Shown here in pieces: positions 19,378-30,549 of a DNA stretch of 64,000 bases. The notes below the pieces were generated by a model, which saw only the letters and a program-made list of their open reading frames with translations, did no database searches and was not told where the DNA came from. Position 1 is the stretch's first letter. Each line of letters opens with the position of its first letter. This DNA is from Adiantum capillus-veneris (Eukaryota > Streptophyta > Polypodiopsida > Polypodiales > Pteridaceae): positions 158,131,293-158,195,292 of the forward strand of contig CM043958.1 of NCBI GenBank assembly GCA_014529385.2, written 5' to 3'. Both the position numbers and the translations under genes were made by a program.

Positions 19378-20126
19378 ACCGAGCGACTAATTGTATTTGC
19401 AATTGGGTTAGTGCTGCTAGACATACAAGCACTCAAACCATCCAATTGTTCACAAAATTGGAACCATCTTGTCTAACAATCGTGGCAAGGCTGCAAAGAT
19501 CAGAATTAATGGGAGACTTCAAGGCGGATGAAAATACGTTATGCTGTGATTGTTGGAATATGAAAACCCTAGTAATCTTTATGGCTGAAAACTGGCGAGG
19601 CTTAGGACTGAAACGAAAATGCCGATGAAGGCTTGAACCTCCAAAAATGCTGTGAATTGTTGAGAAAACGATGTTGAGTGGATCTGATGATGTGGATCTG
19701 CAACTGCCGTGCCGGGCATGGGTTGTTTTGGGCTAAAGACTGTCTATTGGCAGACTTGCAACAAGTAGGGAACTTGCGGCGAGGATTTGGACTAAAATTC
19801 TCAAAACACTACTGCTTTGAGCTGGATCTGCAAACCGCCATGGTACTCTATTCTCTTCTGCGATACTCTTCGACGAATCTTTCCATACATTGTGAGTTGT
19901 AAATAACAAACGTGGATATGTACAAGCGTTCGGTAGTTGTGAGCTTGCGAGGGATGCCCTTGCCACATAATACCTCATCTGACAATGTACGAGACTCTTC
20001 CATTGTCCATCTCCGAGGAGTAGCTATGTCAACACGCTCAAGCTACTCTAAAAGATAATACATGCACTCTCAAAGCACCCATCCTTCGGCCATTGAACCC
20101 TCTGGTCGTGCTCTTTGGCGAACAAG
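19378..20126. other. Anonymous stretch left of element B
   Basis: Short unrelated open frames only. Positions 20127-20131 (CCCCT) are the target-site duplication of element B. Confidence 0.4.
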
Positions 20127-20131
20127 CCCCT

Positions 20132-20708
20132 TGTGCGCTCCTTGCCGCACTGTCGAAGCAAGGGACTTGCCAATACACCGTATGCGAGCCACAAACGGCT
20201 CCAAGCACACAACAAGCCTAAACTAGCAAGCTCAAGAAAACAAAGGGTGTGTCACTCACCGCTCTACGCTCGCCTTCGTGGTGGATTCCTCGCCGCGATG
20301 AAGAAGAAGCTGCAGTCGTGCCGCGCTCAACCGCTTCGCCGCCGTCGTGCCTTCGTAATGCTCGATCGCACACACACTCTCCCTCTCTCTCTCTCTCACA
20401 CACACACACACAAGGAGGTGAAGAAGAAGAAGAAGATGGAGATGGAGCAAGAGCACTCTTCAATTGCACAAATGAGAGAATGAGTAAAAATTAGGTTTAG
20501 TTGGCTTTTATAGGAGCTCACCCCATTCACACTTGGGCGCCCATGCTTAACCAACTAAACCCTTGAATGTCCAAGTTAAAGTGCGCCTCTCATCGGCAAT
20601 CACTCTACCTTTCCCTATTGGTCCGACAAGCCCGGTACCTGACTCTACCAAATACATAATACACGTCCATCGTAGGTGATGGGTGTCCGTGTGCCGTGAG
20701 GGTTAACA
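20132..20708 (-). repeat. Element B left LTR (3' LTR)
   Basis: Nearly identical to 24762-25338. It contains a (CT)n(CA)n tract near 20369-20412. Arginine-rich open frames inside it are present in both LTRs and come from base composition. Confidence 0.95.
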
Positions 20709-20719
20709 TGCCCCCCTTC
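20709..20719 (-). other. Polypurine tract of element B
   Basis: The minus strand reads GAAGGGGGGCA directly before the LTR. A second, very similar tract (AAGGAAGGGGGGAGT on the minus strand) lies at about 22306-22320, just after the ORF stop. Confidence 0.8.
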
Positions 20720-22325
20720 CTGATGTAGATTCCGTCCTCGGAAGCTATTGAGTTGAAGCTGGTTCGTCGAGGTGGAAGAGCATTTGAGATGAATGTCCTT
20801 AGCCTTCTTCAGTCACTGCAAAATCAAACAACATTGGCACAGTAATTGCATTCTCTTAAAAAGCATATGCAGTTTTAGGTAGAAAAATTGATTGGTAAAA
20901 GAATTTCAAACAATTTGTTAGCAATGAACATTAAATTGCAATGTAATCAAATGCATAAACTGATGTAAAGGCAAAAAATTAAACAAGTCTGGGGTCGCTA
21001 ATTTGACGGTCGAAAAGCACTAGAGATCGAATATTAATACCATGGGTAAGCTTCTTAATTTTCTGTGGTCAATTAAGTTGTTTAATCGCGAGAGCCAAGT
21101 ATTCATGTTCGAGGGCTGACTAGAGGCTATATCTAGAAAACCTTGTAGTTAAGCTACCATAAAAGGAATTTCTCATGAAATCATCGCCTGGCTGATTACT
21201 TTTTCTTTGACCCCCCAAGGTCTTTTCACAATGATTCAATTATGATGTGTGTGCTTATTTTGTATGCCTTGGGTTTTTTGCTTTTCAAGGAAAAGCGCCC
21301 ACACTGGGAACCTCTAGGGCTCTAGTACCATAGGCAATACATGTGAGTGAAGTACCAAATCAAGCTGAGATTTCTCTTCCAGCTTAAAATTTTACATTGT
21401 GGCACTTTGATTTTTTTGCTTGTTCATTTTCAGCATTTAAATTTTGTAACTTTGGGGGGTCATATAACACTGTTACCCTCCCCAGGCTCATCACATTAGT
21501 AAACTCCCTTTATAATACTTAAGCTAAAGGTCAATAGGGTTAAGCCCACTAGAAAGCCCTAGTACATTTCATACAATGCTGCCTAAATCGGATTAAGAAC
21601 CTAAGTAACCATTGTTTATTAGGAAGGCATTCCCCATGGTATTAAGAGAAGATTTCTAATACCTAGCTTGGTCAAACTAGCTTAGTCGGACTGCTTGATT
21701 TTTACACCTAAACAAGTGATTATGACAAAAGATTGCATTGAATTAAATGTTGGATACTAAGCCAATGCGCTGAATAGTATGCTACCAATCACAATCAAAG
21801 CAGACAAACATGGATGCAAAAAAGATAAGGGCAATGCTAATGGACAAGAAACACCTGTTTGTGTCGATGGTCGCGCTTGATTTGAAGGTTCCATGAAGGT
21901 CCAAATCCTATCAATAGCAACACGCTCCTGTACACACTATGAAACAAAAGGAATACCTCCAGGAGGCACATCAGTGGGAAAAGAGAACTTTTCTAATCAC
22001 TCAACTCTAAAACAGAAACACTCCTATCGTACTAATCTTACCTACCCTCCATCACTCAAGTGATGAGGATCAAAGGTGTTTTATGGCATAGGTTTTCGTT
22101 TCACTGTACCAAATGTGACATGTGTAGGTCTGAGTCAATGTTTTGACTTTAATGTGCATACTCGTTTGCTAATTGCTCTTGCTCTTTTTTTTTTTTTTTT
22201 TTTGTGAGTATAAGGCTATATATATACATTCCCTAAGATTGGAATTGGGAGGTCAGGGAAAAAGGTTGAGAGGGAAACAAGTGAATGATGGATGTCCACA
22301 AACACTCCCCCCTTCCTTGGGTAGA
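20720..22325. other. Element B 3' non-coding interior
   Basis: About 1.6 kb between the ORF stop and the 3' LTR with no open frame of note. It is AT-rich, with a T-run near 22186-22203. Confidence 0.6.
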
Positions 22326-23849
22326 TCATACCGTTTGAAATGAGCTTGTCACCCTTTGAAACCAATTGTTCCAGTTGGTAATAGGTGAGGATTTTTGCCA
22401 GTAGTTTTCTATTACCCTAGGTGCCTTGTCAAGCTGCAAGGGTGGTAAGGTACTCTCCCAGGATCGAACTTGAAGTGGTTCATCAGGTGATTCTTGAACA
22501 CTGGGAGGTGTGGATTCTTTTGTAGCTTCATGGAGGTCCACTACTATAGATGGAGGCTGTGTAGAAGCTTTTACCTCTATGGATGTATTACATGATGAGC
22601 TAGAATCTTCATGGGACTCCCCCCTTCTTGAGCTAGGTGGAACAAATCGTTCTTTCTTTGGTACCCAAACTAGCTCTAGAACGGGTGTGTAACATTCCAT
22701 GATTTTTTCCTTTCCGCGATTTTCAATTTGTTTTGGAGCCACAGGATTGGGTTTACATGGGCCAGGTGACAGGTAAGAGTACACTTTACGTTTGGGCACC
22801 CAGATTTGATCATTTCCTTCATAGTATCCTTGGGCTTCCAATAGTCGTTTAGGGATCCATCGCAACATTTTCTTACTTTTCTTGGAGCGATTGGTACGGT
22901 TCTTACTAGGTTTCCGTTTTTTTGCATCAACCATGCTCACTACAGAGGTTTTAGGGACCCACTTGTATGTTTTCTCTGTTATATTAGGATGGTTCTTGTG
23001 TGTCTCAAGCTTTCTTTCAACTACATTAGTTGAAGCTCTAGAGAGTTGGGCTATGGGGACGTATGGTTCAACCTCCTGGACATGCAATGTCTTGGGTTTT
23101 ATTTCCTTGGGCAATATCTGAGGGACTATGGATTGAGTGGTAGGGCTAAGAGTTGGTTTTTGCGTTGTAACACCCCCAGTCCCCCAATCAATAGTGCATT
23201 TGGTGGCTATCATCCACGTGCGGCCTAGGTTTATATTACCCTCCATAGTTCCAGTAGGCATGACCAAAAAGTCTTGAGCTACCACCCCATTGTCATAACT
23301 GACAGAAGTGTGCCAGATTCCAAAAACCGTAGTTTTTTTCTTGTTGACACCCTTGACTTGGATAATACTCTCAGATAGAGGTGGCTTCCCTAACTGACAC
23401 CACACCCCATAGGATAGCAGATTGTATTTAGCACCCGTGTCCAATAAGGCGTTATATAGCACTTTTCCATAGGCACTATTTAACTCAATGGGGTATCGTA
23501 GAGGTGTGTCAGAGTCCAACCCATCCTCTTCGTGTGCTCCATTTGCATCAGGTTCCGAGCGAGTAGCTCTACCTAATGTTTCCATGAAACGGCTAAACAT
23601 ACTAGTACTAGGCTGTGGAGCTTCGGGAGGTGCATGGCCTTCTCTCTCAGTGTTTTGGGTAGGGTATGCTTCCATGATTTCTGAGTCGGAGGAGGAATCA
23701 CTAGCGGCTATTTTAGGGTCTTGGGTGGTGCTACCTTGTGTCCTCGCTGAGGGTCTAGAGCTTATCGTGGATGGGTAATGGGTATCCGTATGAACAGAGG
23801 CACTCTCAATATGCTCGTGTTCTAGCACCCGCCCAGAGCGTAAGTGCAT
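22326..23849 (-). CDS. Element B protein: retropepsin-like domain plus W-x-P-K motif region
   Basis: A 507-aa intact ORF starting MHLRSGRVL, a start also typical of many plant gypsy polyproteins. Residues 20-115 are Ser/Thr/Glu-rich. A retropepsin-like domain follows: LLDTGAKYNLLSYGVW with the catalytic Asp at 137, then FLVMP and the INLGRTWM segment, in the usual order of an aspartic protease. From about residue 240 come W-x-P-K motifs: KWVPKTSV; RWIPKRLLEAQGYYEGN followed by QIWVPKRK (about 326-351); and VWVPKKERF. The tail is Ser/Pro/Glu-rich. The QGYYEGN..IWVPK unit is shared with the element A protein. The ORF is undisturbed in a very recent insertion. The protease may act on proteins supplied by a helper element; that is inference. 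Confidence 0.8.
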   Translation of the reverse strand: MHLRSGRVLEHEHIESASVHTDTHYPSTISSRPSARTQGSTTQDPKIAASDSSSDSEIMEAYPTQNTEREGHAPPEAPQPSTSMFSRFMETLGRATRSEPDANGAHEEDGLDSDTPLRYPIELNSAYGKVLYNALLDTGAKYNLLSYGVWCQLGKPPLSESIIQVKGVNKKKTTVFGIWHTSVSYDNGVVAQDFLVMPTGTMEGNINLGRTWMIATKCTIDWGTGGVTTQKPTLSPTTQSIVPQILPKEIKPKTLHVQEVEPYVPIAQLSRASTNVVERKLETHKNHPNITEKTYKWVPKTSVVSMVDAKKRKPSKNRTNRSKKSKKMLRWIPKRLLEAQGYYEGNDQIWVPKRKVYSYLSPGPCKPNPVAPKQIENRGKEKIMECYTPVLELVWVPKKERFVPPSSRRGESHEDSSSSCNTSIEVKASTQPPSIVVDLHEATKESTPPSVQESPDEPLQVRSWESTLPPLQLDKAPRVIENYWQKSSPITNWNNWFQRVTSSFQTV

Positions 23850-24225
23850 GTGCTTTTGATACCCTAAGGTGTCAAAAAGCTGCTCTAGGAGGCCTTGTGA
23901 CTAGTTTTTAGCGTGTCTTTTGTTTGTTTTTTTGCTAGATTTTTTTGAGCGTGTCGTGGAATGGGCCGTGTGATAGCTCGAAACGAGCGTATCGGTCAGA
24001 GGGTCGTGCCGTGCTTTACAGCCCTCCGTTTGGTCACTCTATGCCCTCGGAATCCCTAAAACTGTCAATTTCCAGTAGGGAACTAGGCCCAAACTAGAAA
24101 GTCTAAGGGTGCAAGTGGGAAGAGAAAGGAGGAGAGTGGAGGACTTGTCCCACATGCTCTCATTCTCTCTTGAGGGAGTAGGGTATATATATAAGAGTGA
24201 GTCTAGTATATATCATAAGACTGAG

Positions 24226-24278
24226 GACTGAGGACTGAGGCCTGGGCCTGGGCTTGGGCTTGGGCTTGGGCTTGGGAA
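24226..24278. repeat. Short tandem repeats (GAGGACT)n and (GGGCTT)n
   Basis: Three GAGGACT/GAGGCCT-like units are followed by six GGGCTT/GGGCCT hexamers in the leader of element B. They encode an alternating Gln/Ala run on the minus strand that is unlikely to be a protein. Confidence 0.85.
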
Positions 24279-24404
24279 AATGATCCCGATCCCGATCTAT
24301 CTTTTATACAAACCAACCCGTACGTTTTAAGAGTCGTGTTTTTTATTTTCGAAAAATATCGCCGCCCACTCGCTCGCGTTTTTTTTTTCCTAGATTTTTT
24401 TTCT

Positions 24405-24660
24405 ACAGGAAAACGCAGAAAATACAGAAATTGCAGAAAAAACACAGAAATTGCAGAAAAAGCACAGAAATTGCTGGAAAAACGCAGGAAAAACGCAGGA
24501 AAAACGCAGAAAATGCAGAAAAAACGCGGAAATTGCAGAACTTGACAGAAACTGAAAACGCCGAACTTGAAATTGCAGAAATTGAAAAACGCAGACAATA
24601 ACAGAAATTGAAACTTGACAGCAAATGTAGAAAACGCAAGAAACAGAAATCTCCACACAC
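24405..24660. repeat. Minisatellite of ACGCAGAAA / TTGCAGAAA units
   Basis: More than 15 irregular units of 9-15 bp built on GCAGAAA with A-runs lie in the leader of element B between its PBS and its ORF. They explain the Phe/Cys/Ser-rich open frames on the minus strand. Confidence 0.85.
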
Positions 24661-24739
24661 CCCTTCCCTGCCCTTTCCTATGATACAAATTGCACCACAA
24701 GGAAGCGTAAAGTGCTAACCGAGCTTAGTGTAAGGCATA

Positions 24740-24757
24740 TCCCCGGCAACGGCGCCA
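24740..24757 (-). other. Primer-binding site of element B (tRNA-Asp)
   Basis: The minus strand reads TGGCGCCGTTGCCGGGGA four bases inside the 5' LTR, identical to the element A site. Confidence 0.9.
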
Positions 24758-24761
24758 AAAA

Positions 24762-25338
24762 TGTGCGCTCCTTGCCGCACTGTCGAAGCAAGGGACTTGC
24801 CAATACACCGTATGCGAGCCACAAACGGCTCCAAGCACACAACAAGCCTAAACTAGCAAGCTCAAGAAAACAAAGGGTGTGTCACTCACCGCTCTACGCT
24901 CGCCTTCGTGGTGGATTCCTCGCCGCGATGAAGAAGAAGCTGCAGTCGTGCCGCGCTCAACCGCTTCGCCGCCGTCGTGCCTTCGTAATGCTCGATCGCA
25001 CACACACTCTCCCTCTCTCTCTCTCTCACACACACACACACAAGGAGGTGAAGAAGAAGAAGAAGATGGAGATGGAGCAAGAGCACTCTTCAATTGCACA
25101 AATGAGAGAATGAGTAAAAATTAGGTTTAGTTGGCTTTTATAGGAGCTCACCCCATTCACACTTGGGCGCCCATGCTTAACCAACTAAACCCTTGAATGT
25201 CCAAGTTAAAGTGCGCCTCTCATCGGCGATCACTCTACCTTTCCCTATTGGTCCGACAAGCCCGGTACCTGACTCTACCAAATACATAATACACGTCCAT
25301 CGTAGGTGATGGGTGTCCGTGTGCCGTGAGGGTTAACA
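24762..25338 (-). repeat. Element B right LTR (5' LTR)
   Basis: Near-identical to 20132-20708. Followed by the CCCCT duplication at 25339-25343. Confidence 0.95.
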
Positions 25339-25343
25339 CCCCT

Positions 25344-26783
25344 TTAAAACTCCCATAAATATTTCAACCCAAAATAGAGTCCAAGGAGTGCTAACAACAC
25401 CTACAATCTCTATCTCATCCACGAGATGAATGAGCACGTGGACTTGGATATCAAAAAAGGATGTCGATAACTCTTTCTCTGCCAGATAAAGGAGCCCAAT
25501 GCATTCCCTTTTCTTTTGCGGTATTGACCTTGTATCAATCTAGTGTGAGGGGTGGTTAGGAATCAAACGTAAAGGTGTTTGAACCATGCTTCTATTTATC
25601 AGGTTTGTGTCAAAACATTAAAGTGTCACAAGCAAGGCACTTTCTAATTACTGATGTCCATAAGGACGTCGTCCCTCAATTATAGCCTTTGTAAATTAAA
25701 CAACCTTAAAGCTAGAAGTCATAGCCACAAGAGTACACCCACAAGGTAGAGGATGTTGAGTTCTAGATTATGGGATGCAGGACGGATACATTGTTAGGAA
25801 GCTGGCAAGGCCACAACACAATTAACAAGTGGAAGGTTCTTGCGATTCAAAATAGACTTTCACAATTTTCCATGGTTTGTATGAAATTCACAAGGACGTA
25901 CAATTTTATGTAGGTATGTTTGTCTATTGAAGGCGAGAATTATTTTGCTCAAAAATATATATCATATGTGGCTAATTAATAATACCACGTGTCATGGATA
26001 GTCATAGATCACTCACAACTAGACATGTAGAAACAATTGATTCACCTCTAAATAAAAATATCATAAATGGATGTACTCTTTGACTAGCTGTGGTTGTCTC
26101 CATATGTAGTGGAATTCTCTAAATTTGAGTTATACCTTATCAAAAGAATAGATGGATGAGAGTGGTTTCTACTACAACCTAACACTAACATAAATATCCA
26201 ATCTGTACAACCATTTTCTTTGTTATGTCACTCTTACTTGTGGCTTTTAATTTGTTTGAACTTATGGTATAATACATCTATCGAGCATCTATCCAAGGAT
26301 CGTGTTGGAGATGTATAGCAACCCCCTTGGCCTTTCATTTAGACATTGAGAGAAGCCCTTGTATTTTGACTCTATTACAAAATTAAGCATTATTAGATGT
26401 TGATTTTGTTACATAGGAACCAACCTCAAGAAGTGATTGTGACGATGCCACCCCAGGAAGAGATTCTTCTAATATTCATCGAGACATAAAACCGCACATT
26501 GCATAAGGAAAATTCAAAAGTACAATGAGCACGTGCAATTTATCACTCATGTTCTCAATAGAGCAATTTGAAATAATAGTCTAAAGCACACTAATTAGGT
26601 TCAAGACAAGGGTTAAGTGGCTTTCTTTCACTATGCTTTGCAAAAGGCGTTGCTTATGTATGTTGACAAAACCAAGCACGATAGGACCAAAAATAGGTGG
26701 TGCCAACATCTAAATTAACCCGAATCAAAGAAGATCCTTTGTTGCAAGCTAAAGGAAATTACTAAGAAGAAGAAAAAGGTGTT
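25344..26783. other. Anonymous AT-rich DNA
   Basis: About 1.4 kb without long open frames, LTR signals or repeats that I can recognise. Confidence 0.5.
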
Positions 26784-26888
26784 GGGGGGGGTGGGGGGGG
26801 GGGGGGGGGGGGGGTGGGTGGTAGGGTAGGTACAGGTCCACGTGGAGAATAGTTTCTTAGGATGTTAAAATTCTCTTCTTCTTCTTAT

Positions 26889-26957
<69 letters not shown>
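26784..26957. repeat. G-run followed by (CT)n microsatellite
   Basis: About 30 G with one T (26784-26814), then after ~75 bp a (CT)n tract of about 68 bp (26890-26957). Flanking open frames are artefacts of these tracts. Confidence 0.93.
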
Positions 26958-26960
<3 letters not shown>

Positions 26961-27691
26961 TTCGCTAGTGCAGGCACACTGTGGGGGTTATGGCAAGAAA
27001 CGAAAACGAGCATAGGAGATTGCATGAGAGCGTGTCTCTCTCTTTCGCTAGTGCAATGAAACGAGGTAGCCGGAGTGTGAATATGCAGGTGATGTGCAGG
27101 AGGGGGTACGCTATGATGGAGAGCAGGGCGTTCTGTGCTTGTTGATGCAAACCAACCCGAGAATGGTGGCAGAGGGAGGCCCATTTTCGTACCAATTCCT
27201 AGATTCGCAGTGAATCTGTGGGGGAAATTAGGCAGGATCATGCAAGATGGAGATGAACCAGATCGTGTGTTGAGTTGCAAATGAGCAGTGTGGGCCGGGG
27301 TGTAAGTGATGAGCTACTCTGTTTGCGCAGTGGTGTCCTTCCATAAGGCGATGGATGTGCAGAGCATGGACACCTCTTGCCACAAGGTTGACATGTGTTG
27401 ATACCCTGCACCATCAAGATTGCGCACGCTTGCTTGACATGGCCGCGTGTAATAAACTATTCTGTTATCAACCTGTTCGAGCTAATACACGACGATATCT
27501 AAGCAGATTCCATCTAATAAACTAAAGTGGAGCGAATAGGAGGCAAGCAAGTCAACTACATATATAGTTGACTTGCTTGCCATCCATTGTTGTAGGATTT
27601 TCCTTTTTGTCATCCCTTCTTTATTGTTTTTTTCTTTCCTTTATCAAGCTCTATCACTTACCTTTAACACGGCCAATACTAATCTTTATCG

Positions 27692-27692
<1 letters not shown>

Positions 27693-27726
<34 letters not shown>

Positions 27727-27753
27727 CCCCCCCCCCCCCCCCCGCCCCCCCCC
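27693..27753. repeat. C-rich homopolymer, ~61 bp
   Basis: Almost pure C with two A and one G. It produces polyproline frames and, on the opposite strand, a strong G-quadruplex candidate. Confidence 0.95.
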
Positions 27754-29279
27754 AAAAACCAAAACACACAAAAAAAATAGTGACAAGGTATTATTTAAAA
27801 CTTCTAGTGGGTTTATCTCTGTGGTTTTATCATGTGGCTCATTTTGCATTCCATTACCAAGGTTAGCTAGCCTTTAAAATGACTATCTTAAGTTGATCTG
27901 TTGCAATTATCTAAGGCATATAATAAGGTGACCATTTGTAATTATACTTGAATTCTTACCCTCTATCGCCTTTAATTCCTTGTTCTCTGCTCATCAAATG
28001 ATAGCACGTGATTTTGCCTCTCATAACTCTTCTATGCTATGTGCAATAAGAATATGCTAACTCAATATTGATCTTTGAATGCTTGTGTGTGCTTTCTTAA
28101 GTCATTTTCTTTGCTTATGCATGATGCTTTGAGAGTCTTTGTTTAGATTAATATGGATAAGAGTGGGATTCAAGCTTAACATGTGCATCGAAGCTTTGGT
28201 ATCATCTTCTTTGTGATTTTGGAGCTCTATTCTATTCCATTGTTGCAAGGGATTGAGGGAAAACGGCCAACGCTTAAGCCATGAGAGCATGAGCTTATTC
28301 CCAAAGGGATTTGGGGATTTGGAGCTAGCATTAGGCCGAGGCAATGGAGTTTTAAGATAGCTAGATGCATGGTTACACATGTGTATCCCGAAGCTTGGGA
28401 TTAGCTAACTCTAGTTCTAGCAACCACCAGCTAGCTTGGGTTCATGGCCATTGCATCTCTAATTTGAGAATTTGGGAGATTCTCAGTCTAGTTGGTGCAG
28501 AATACCCATTAAGATTGCATAGTCACCCACTCATGAAAAAGGTAAAACCAAGATAAACACTCAAATAGAGCCTCTTTCTAAGATAGTTTTACCTTCATCA
28601 TCCCACAATCAAACAACCCATGAAGCCTCTACATCAAAAGCCAAATCCAAACTGGAAAAATGGAAGCCAAAGCAAACATTCTGTCAACCAAAATTTCCCT
28701 CTCATAGACCTTAATGGGAAAAACACAACCACCAATCATATGCTAGTTCCCAAGGAACACATCACTATCAAAGATCCTATTTGAATACATTCAAAGAAAA
28801 AAATTCAACATGGAAAAGTCAATGCATCAATCATTGCTCAAGGATACTTGTGGAAAATTTAATATGCTTGTCCCAAAAAGCAAGAGATAGCAGCCTATAA
28901 TTGCCCATCTCAAGAACCTCCAAAGTTATCACAAAGGAAGGGCACCATGGTACCAAAGAGAGAACTAAACAAGGTTATATAGCACAAAGGACGTACACTT
29001 TGGTATCGAAGAGAGGACTAAACAAGGTTACATAGGAAAATCTATAGAAGGTCATAGAAAAGGCCACCTATGAGCAAAGAACATATGTCAAGCTACTAGA
29101 TGCAAGGATTTCATGAATGCAATATGAAAATTTGGTTACCTAAATCAAAAGTAGTTATACATCATTCACTACTCTTTTTGAGGACCAAAGCTATGAACAT
29201 CTAGAAATTATATTTATAGAACTCAAATTATTTTTAAAATTCAAATTGACATGCAACCAAATGTGTTTTTGTTTGGCAT
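27754..29279. other. Anonymous DNA with a small tandem duplication
   Basis: No gene is seen. At 28948-29032, a ~34-bp phrase (TGGTACCAAAGAGAGAACTA and the following AACAAGGTTA) occurs twice at a ~52-bp spacing with a few changes. Confidence 0.45.
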
Positions 29280-29760
29280 AACGTCTAGAGTCAAGAGAAA
29301 TTGAGCTACCAAACGAGTAAAGTGCCAGATCCAAGCTTTAGGTGGTAAAATTTTTCTATGGTCCATGAGTCTAGATATATGGTCTATAGCTCAAGATGGA
29401 GAGTTGAGCATATTTAAATTCACATTGCTCATGCTGGAATAGGTGATCATAAGAGTCCAAGTCTATTATTTTAATTGGTGGAGAAGCCAAAGTGGGCCAT
29501 AGACTAGAGAAACCTCATCTACGAAACCCTTCTTGTGAGTGGTGAAATCTTGTGAAGTAACCATGCATTTATACTTGATATCTACACTGACTCCTCAAAA
29601 CATGCATCAATACTCTTCTCTTGCACAACATACTTTTAACATGCAATGTTTGTGTAAGTATAAAGAATGTCTCGTCTTTGGACATTTTCATTAAGCACCA
29701 TTCGTGAGTTCCACCTACACAAATGACATTGACTCAAAATCAACTTTGACAACATCATTA
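29280..29760. repeat. Diverged, inverted relative of the element A 3' interior
   Basis: Its reverse complement aligns in order with 4262-4660 and then with 2800-2931 of element A, skipping the TTAA-flanked insertion. Around 29640 a single TTAA lies where element A has the insertion. No LTR accompanies it, so it is a fragment of a related element. Confidence 0.7.
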
Positions 29761-30549
29761 CCTAAACCACATCGGACTTTTACATGTTGACTTCAAATAA
29801 ATTTACTATCTAATTAAATCTTTCATCACATCTTTCAATAGTAGCGATATCAGATATAAGTACTTTACTTCAAAGCTCTCCAATTACTTTAAAACCCAAG
29901 TGCTTATAATCTACATTTACATATACCAACAACTTTTTTCCCGACGTTCTTTTTTCCTTTTTTCATCCAGGTATTCAACACCTAGCATACATCGCTATAA
30001 TAGAACATTGCAAAACGATCTTGCATATATTTTCTTGTGTATACTTTTCCTTCTTTGATAAATCTTCTAAGCCCTTAATCCTTAGAAGAATCTCGAGTGT
30101 TCTAAGTTCAAATACTTCCAAATATGATATACAACGAGAGGGGGAACATAGATTTTCTCTCAACAACAATGCTACAATTGGCAAAAAATTTAAACTTCAG
30201 CTACACCAAAAGCTCAACAACATGTAGAAAGCAATTATAATCAACCTCATAGAGTCTTGAAACCTTCATTCAATACTAACATCCAGCAAAAAAAATAACA
30301 TAACCTTGATTGATGACAACTATGGCTCCAATGGCTCCAACTATGACAAGTTCTTGTACACAAGGTTGACAACTATGGCTTCAACAACTATGATTTGCAA
30401 AGGCTGGTCTAGGTTTCTACTATGGAAACCGATGGCGTAGCAAGAGAGTGTAGAAACCTTAGGGATTTTTTGAACTAATTAACAACTTGTTAGAAACTAG
30501 CTTTGTATGACTGCTATACAACATGAATTGTGATTGATGACATGGGATA
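29761..30549. other. Anonymous DNA
   Basis: Only short open frames without recognisable motifs. Confidence 0.4.

Larger units (their letters stand above)
20132..25338 (-). mobile_element. Element B: young non-autonomous LTR retrotransposon
   Basis: A 5207-bp element bounded by 577-bp LTRs (20132-20708 and 24762-25338) that start TGTGCGCTCC and end GGTTAACA on the plus strand. The flanks are CCCCT on both sides (20127-20131 and 25339-25343). The minus orientation follows from the tRNA-Asp PBS (24740-24757) and the purine tract at 20709-20719. I can see only one difference between the LTRs (CGGCAATC versus CGGCGATC), so insertion was recent. The interior codes for a single 507-aa protein with a retropepsin motif and has no gag zinc knuckle, RT or integrase. 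Mobilisation must have come from another element, probably a tRNA-Asp-primed gypsy relative. Confidence 0.93.

Noticed and set aside
20115-20494. Arginine-rich open frames in the LTRs of element B
   Set aside because: They occur identically in both LTRs, overlap on both strands, and include the (CT)n(CA)n tract; LTR composition explains them.
26862-27280. Ser/Leu- and Arg/Glu-repeat frames
   Set aside because: Translation of the (CT)n microsatellite.
27568-27866. Polyproline frames
   Set aside because: Translation of the C-homopolymer.
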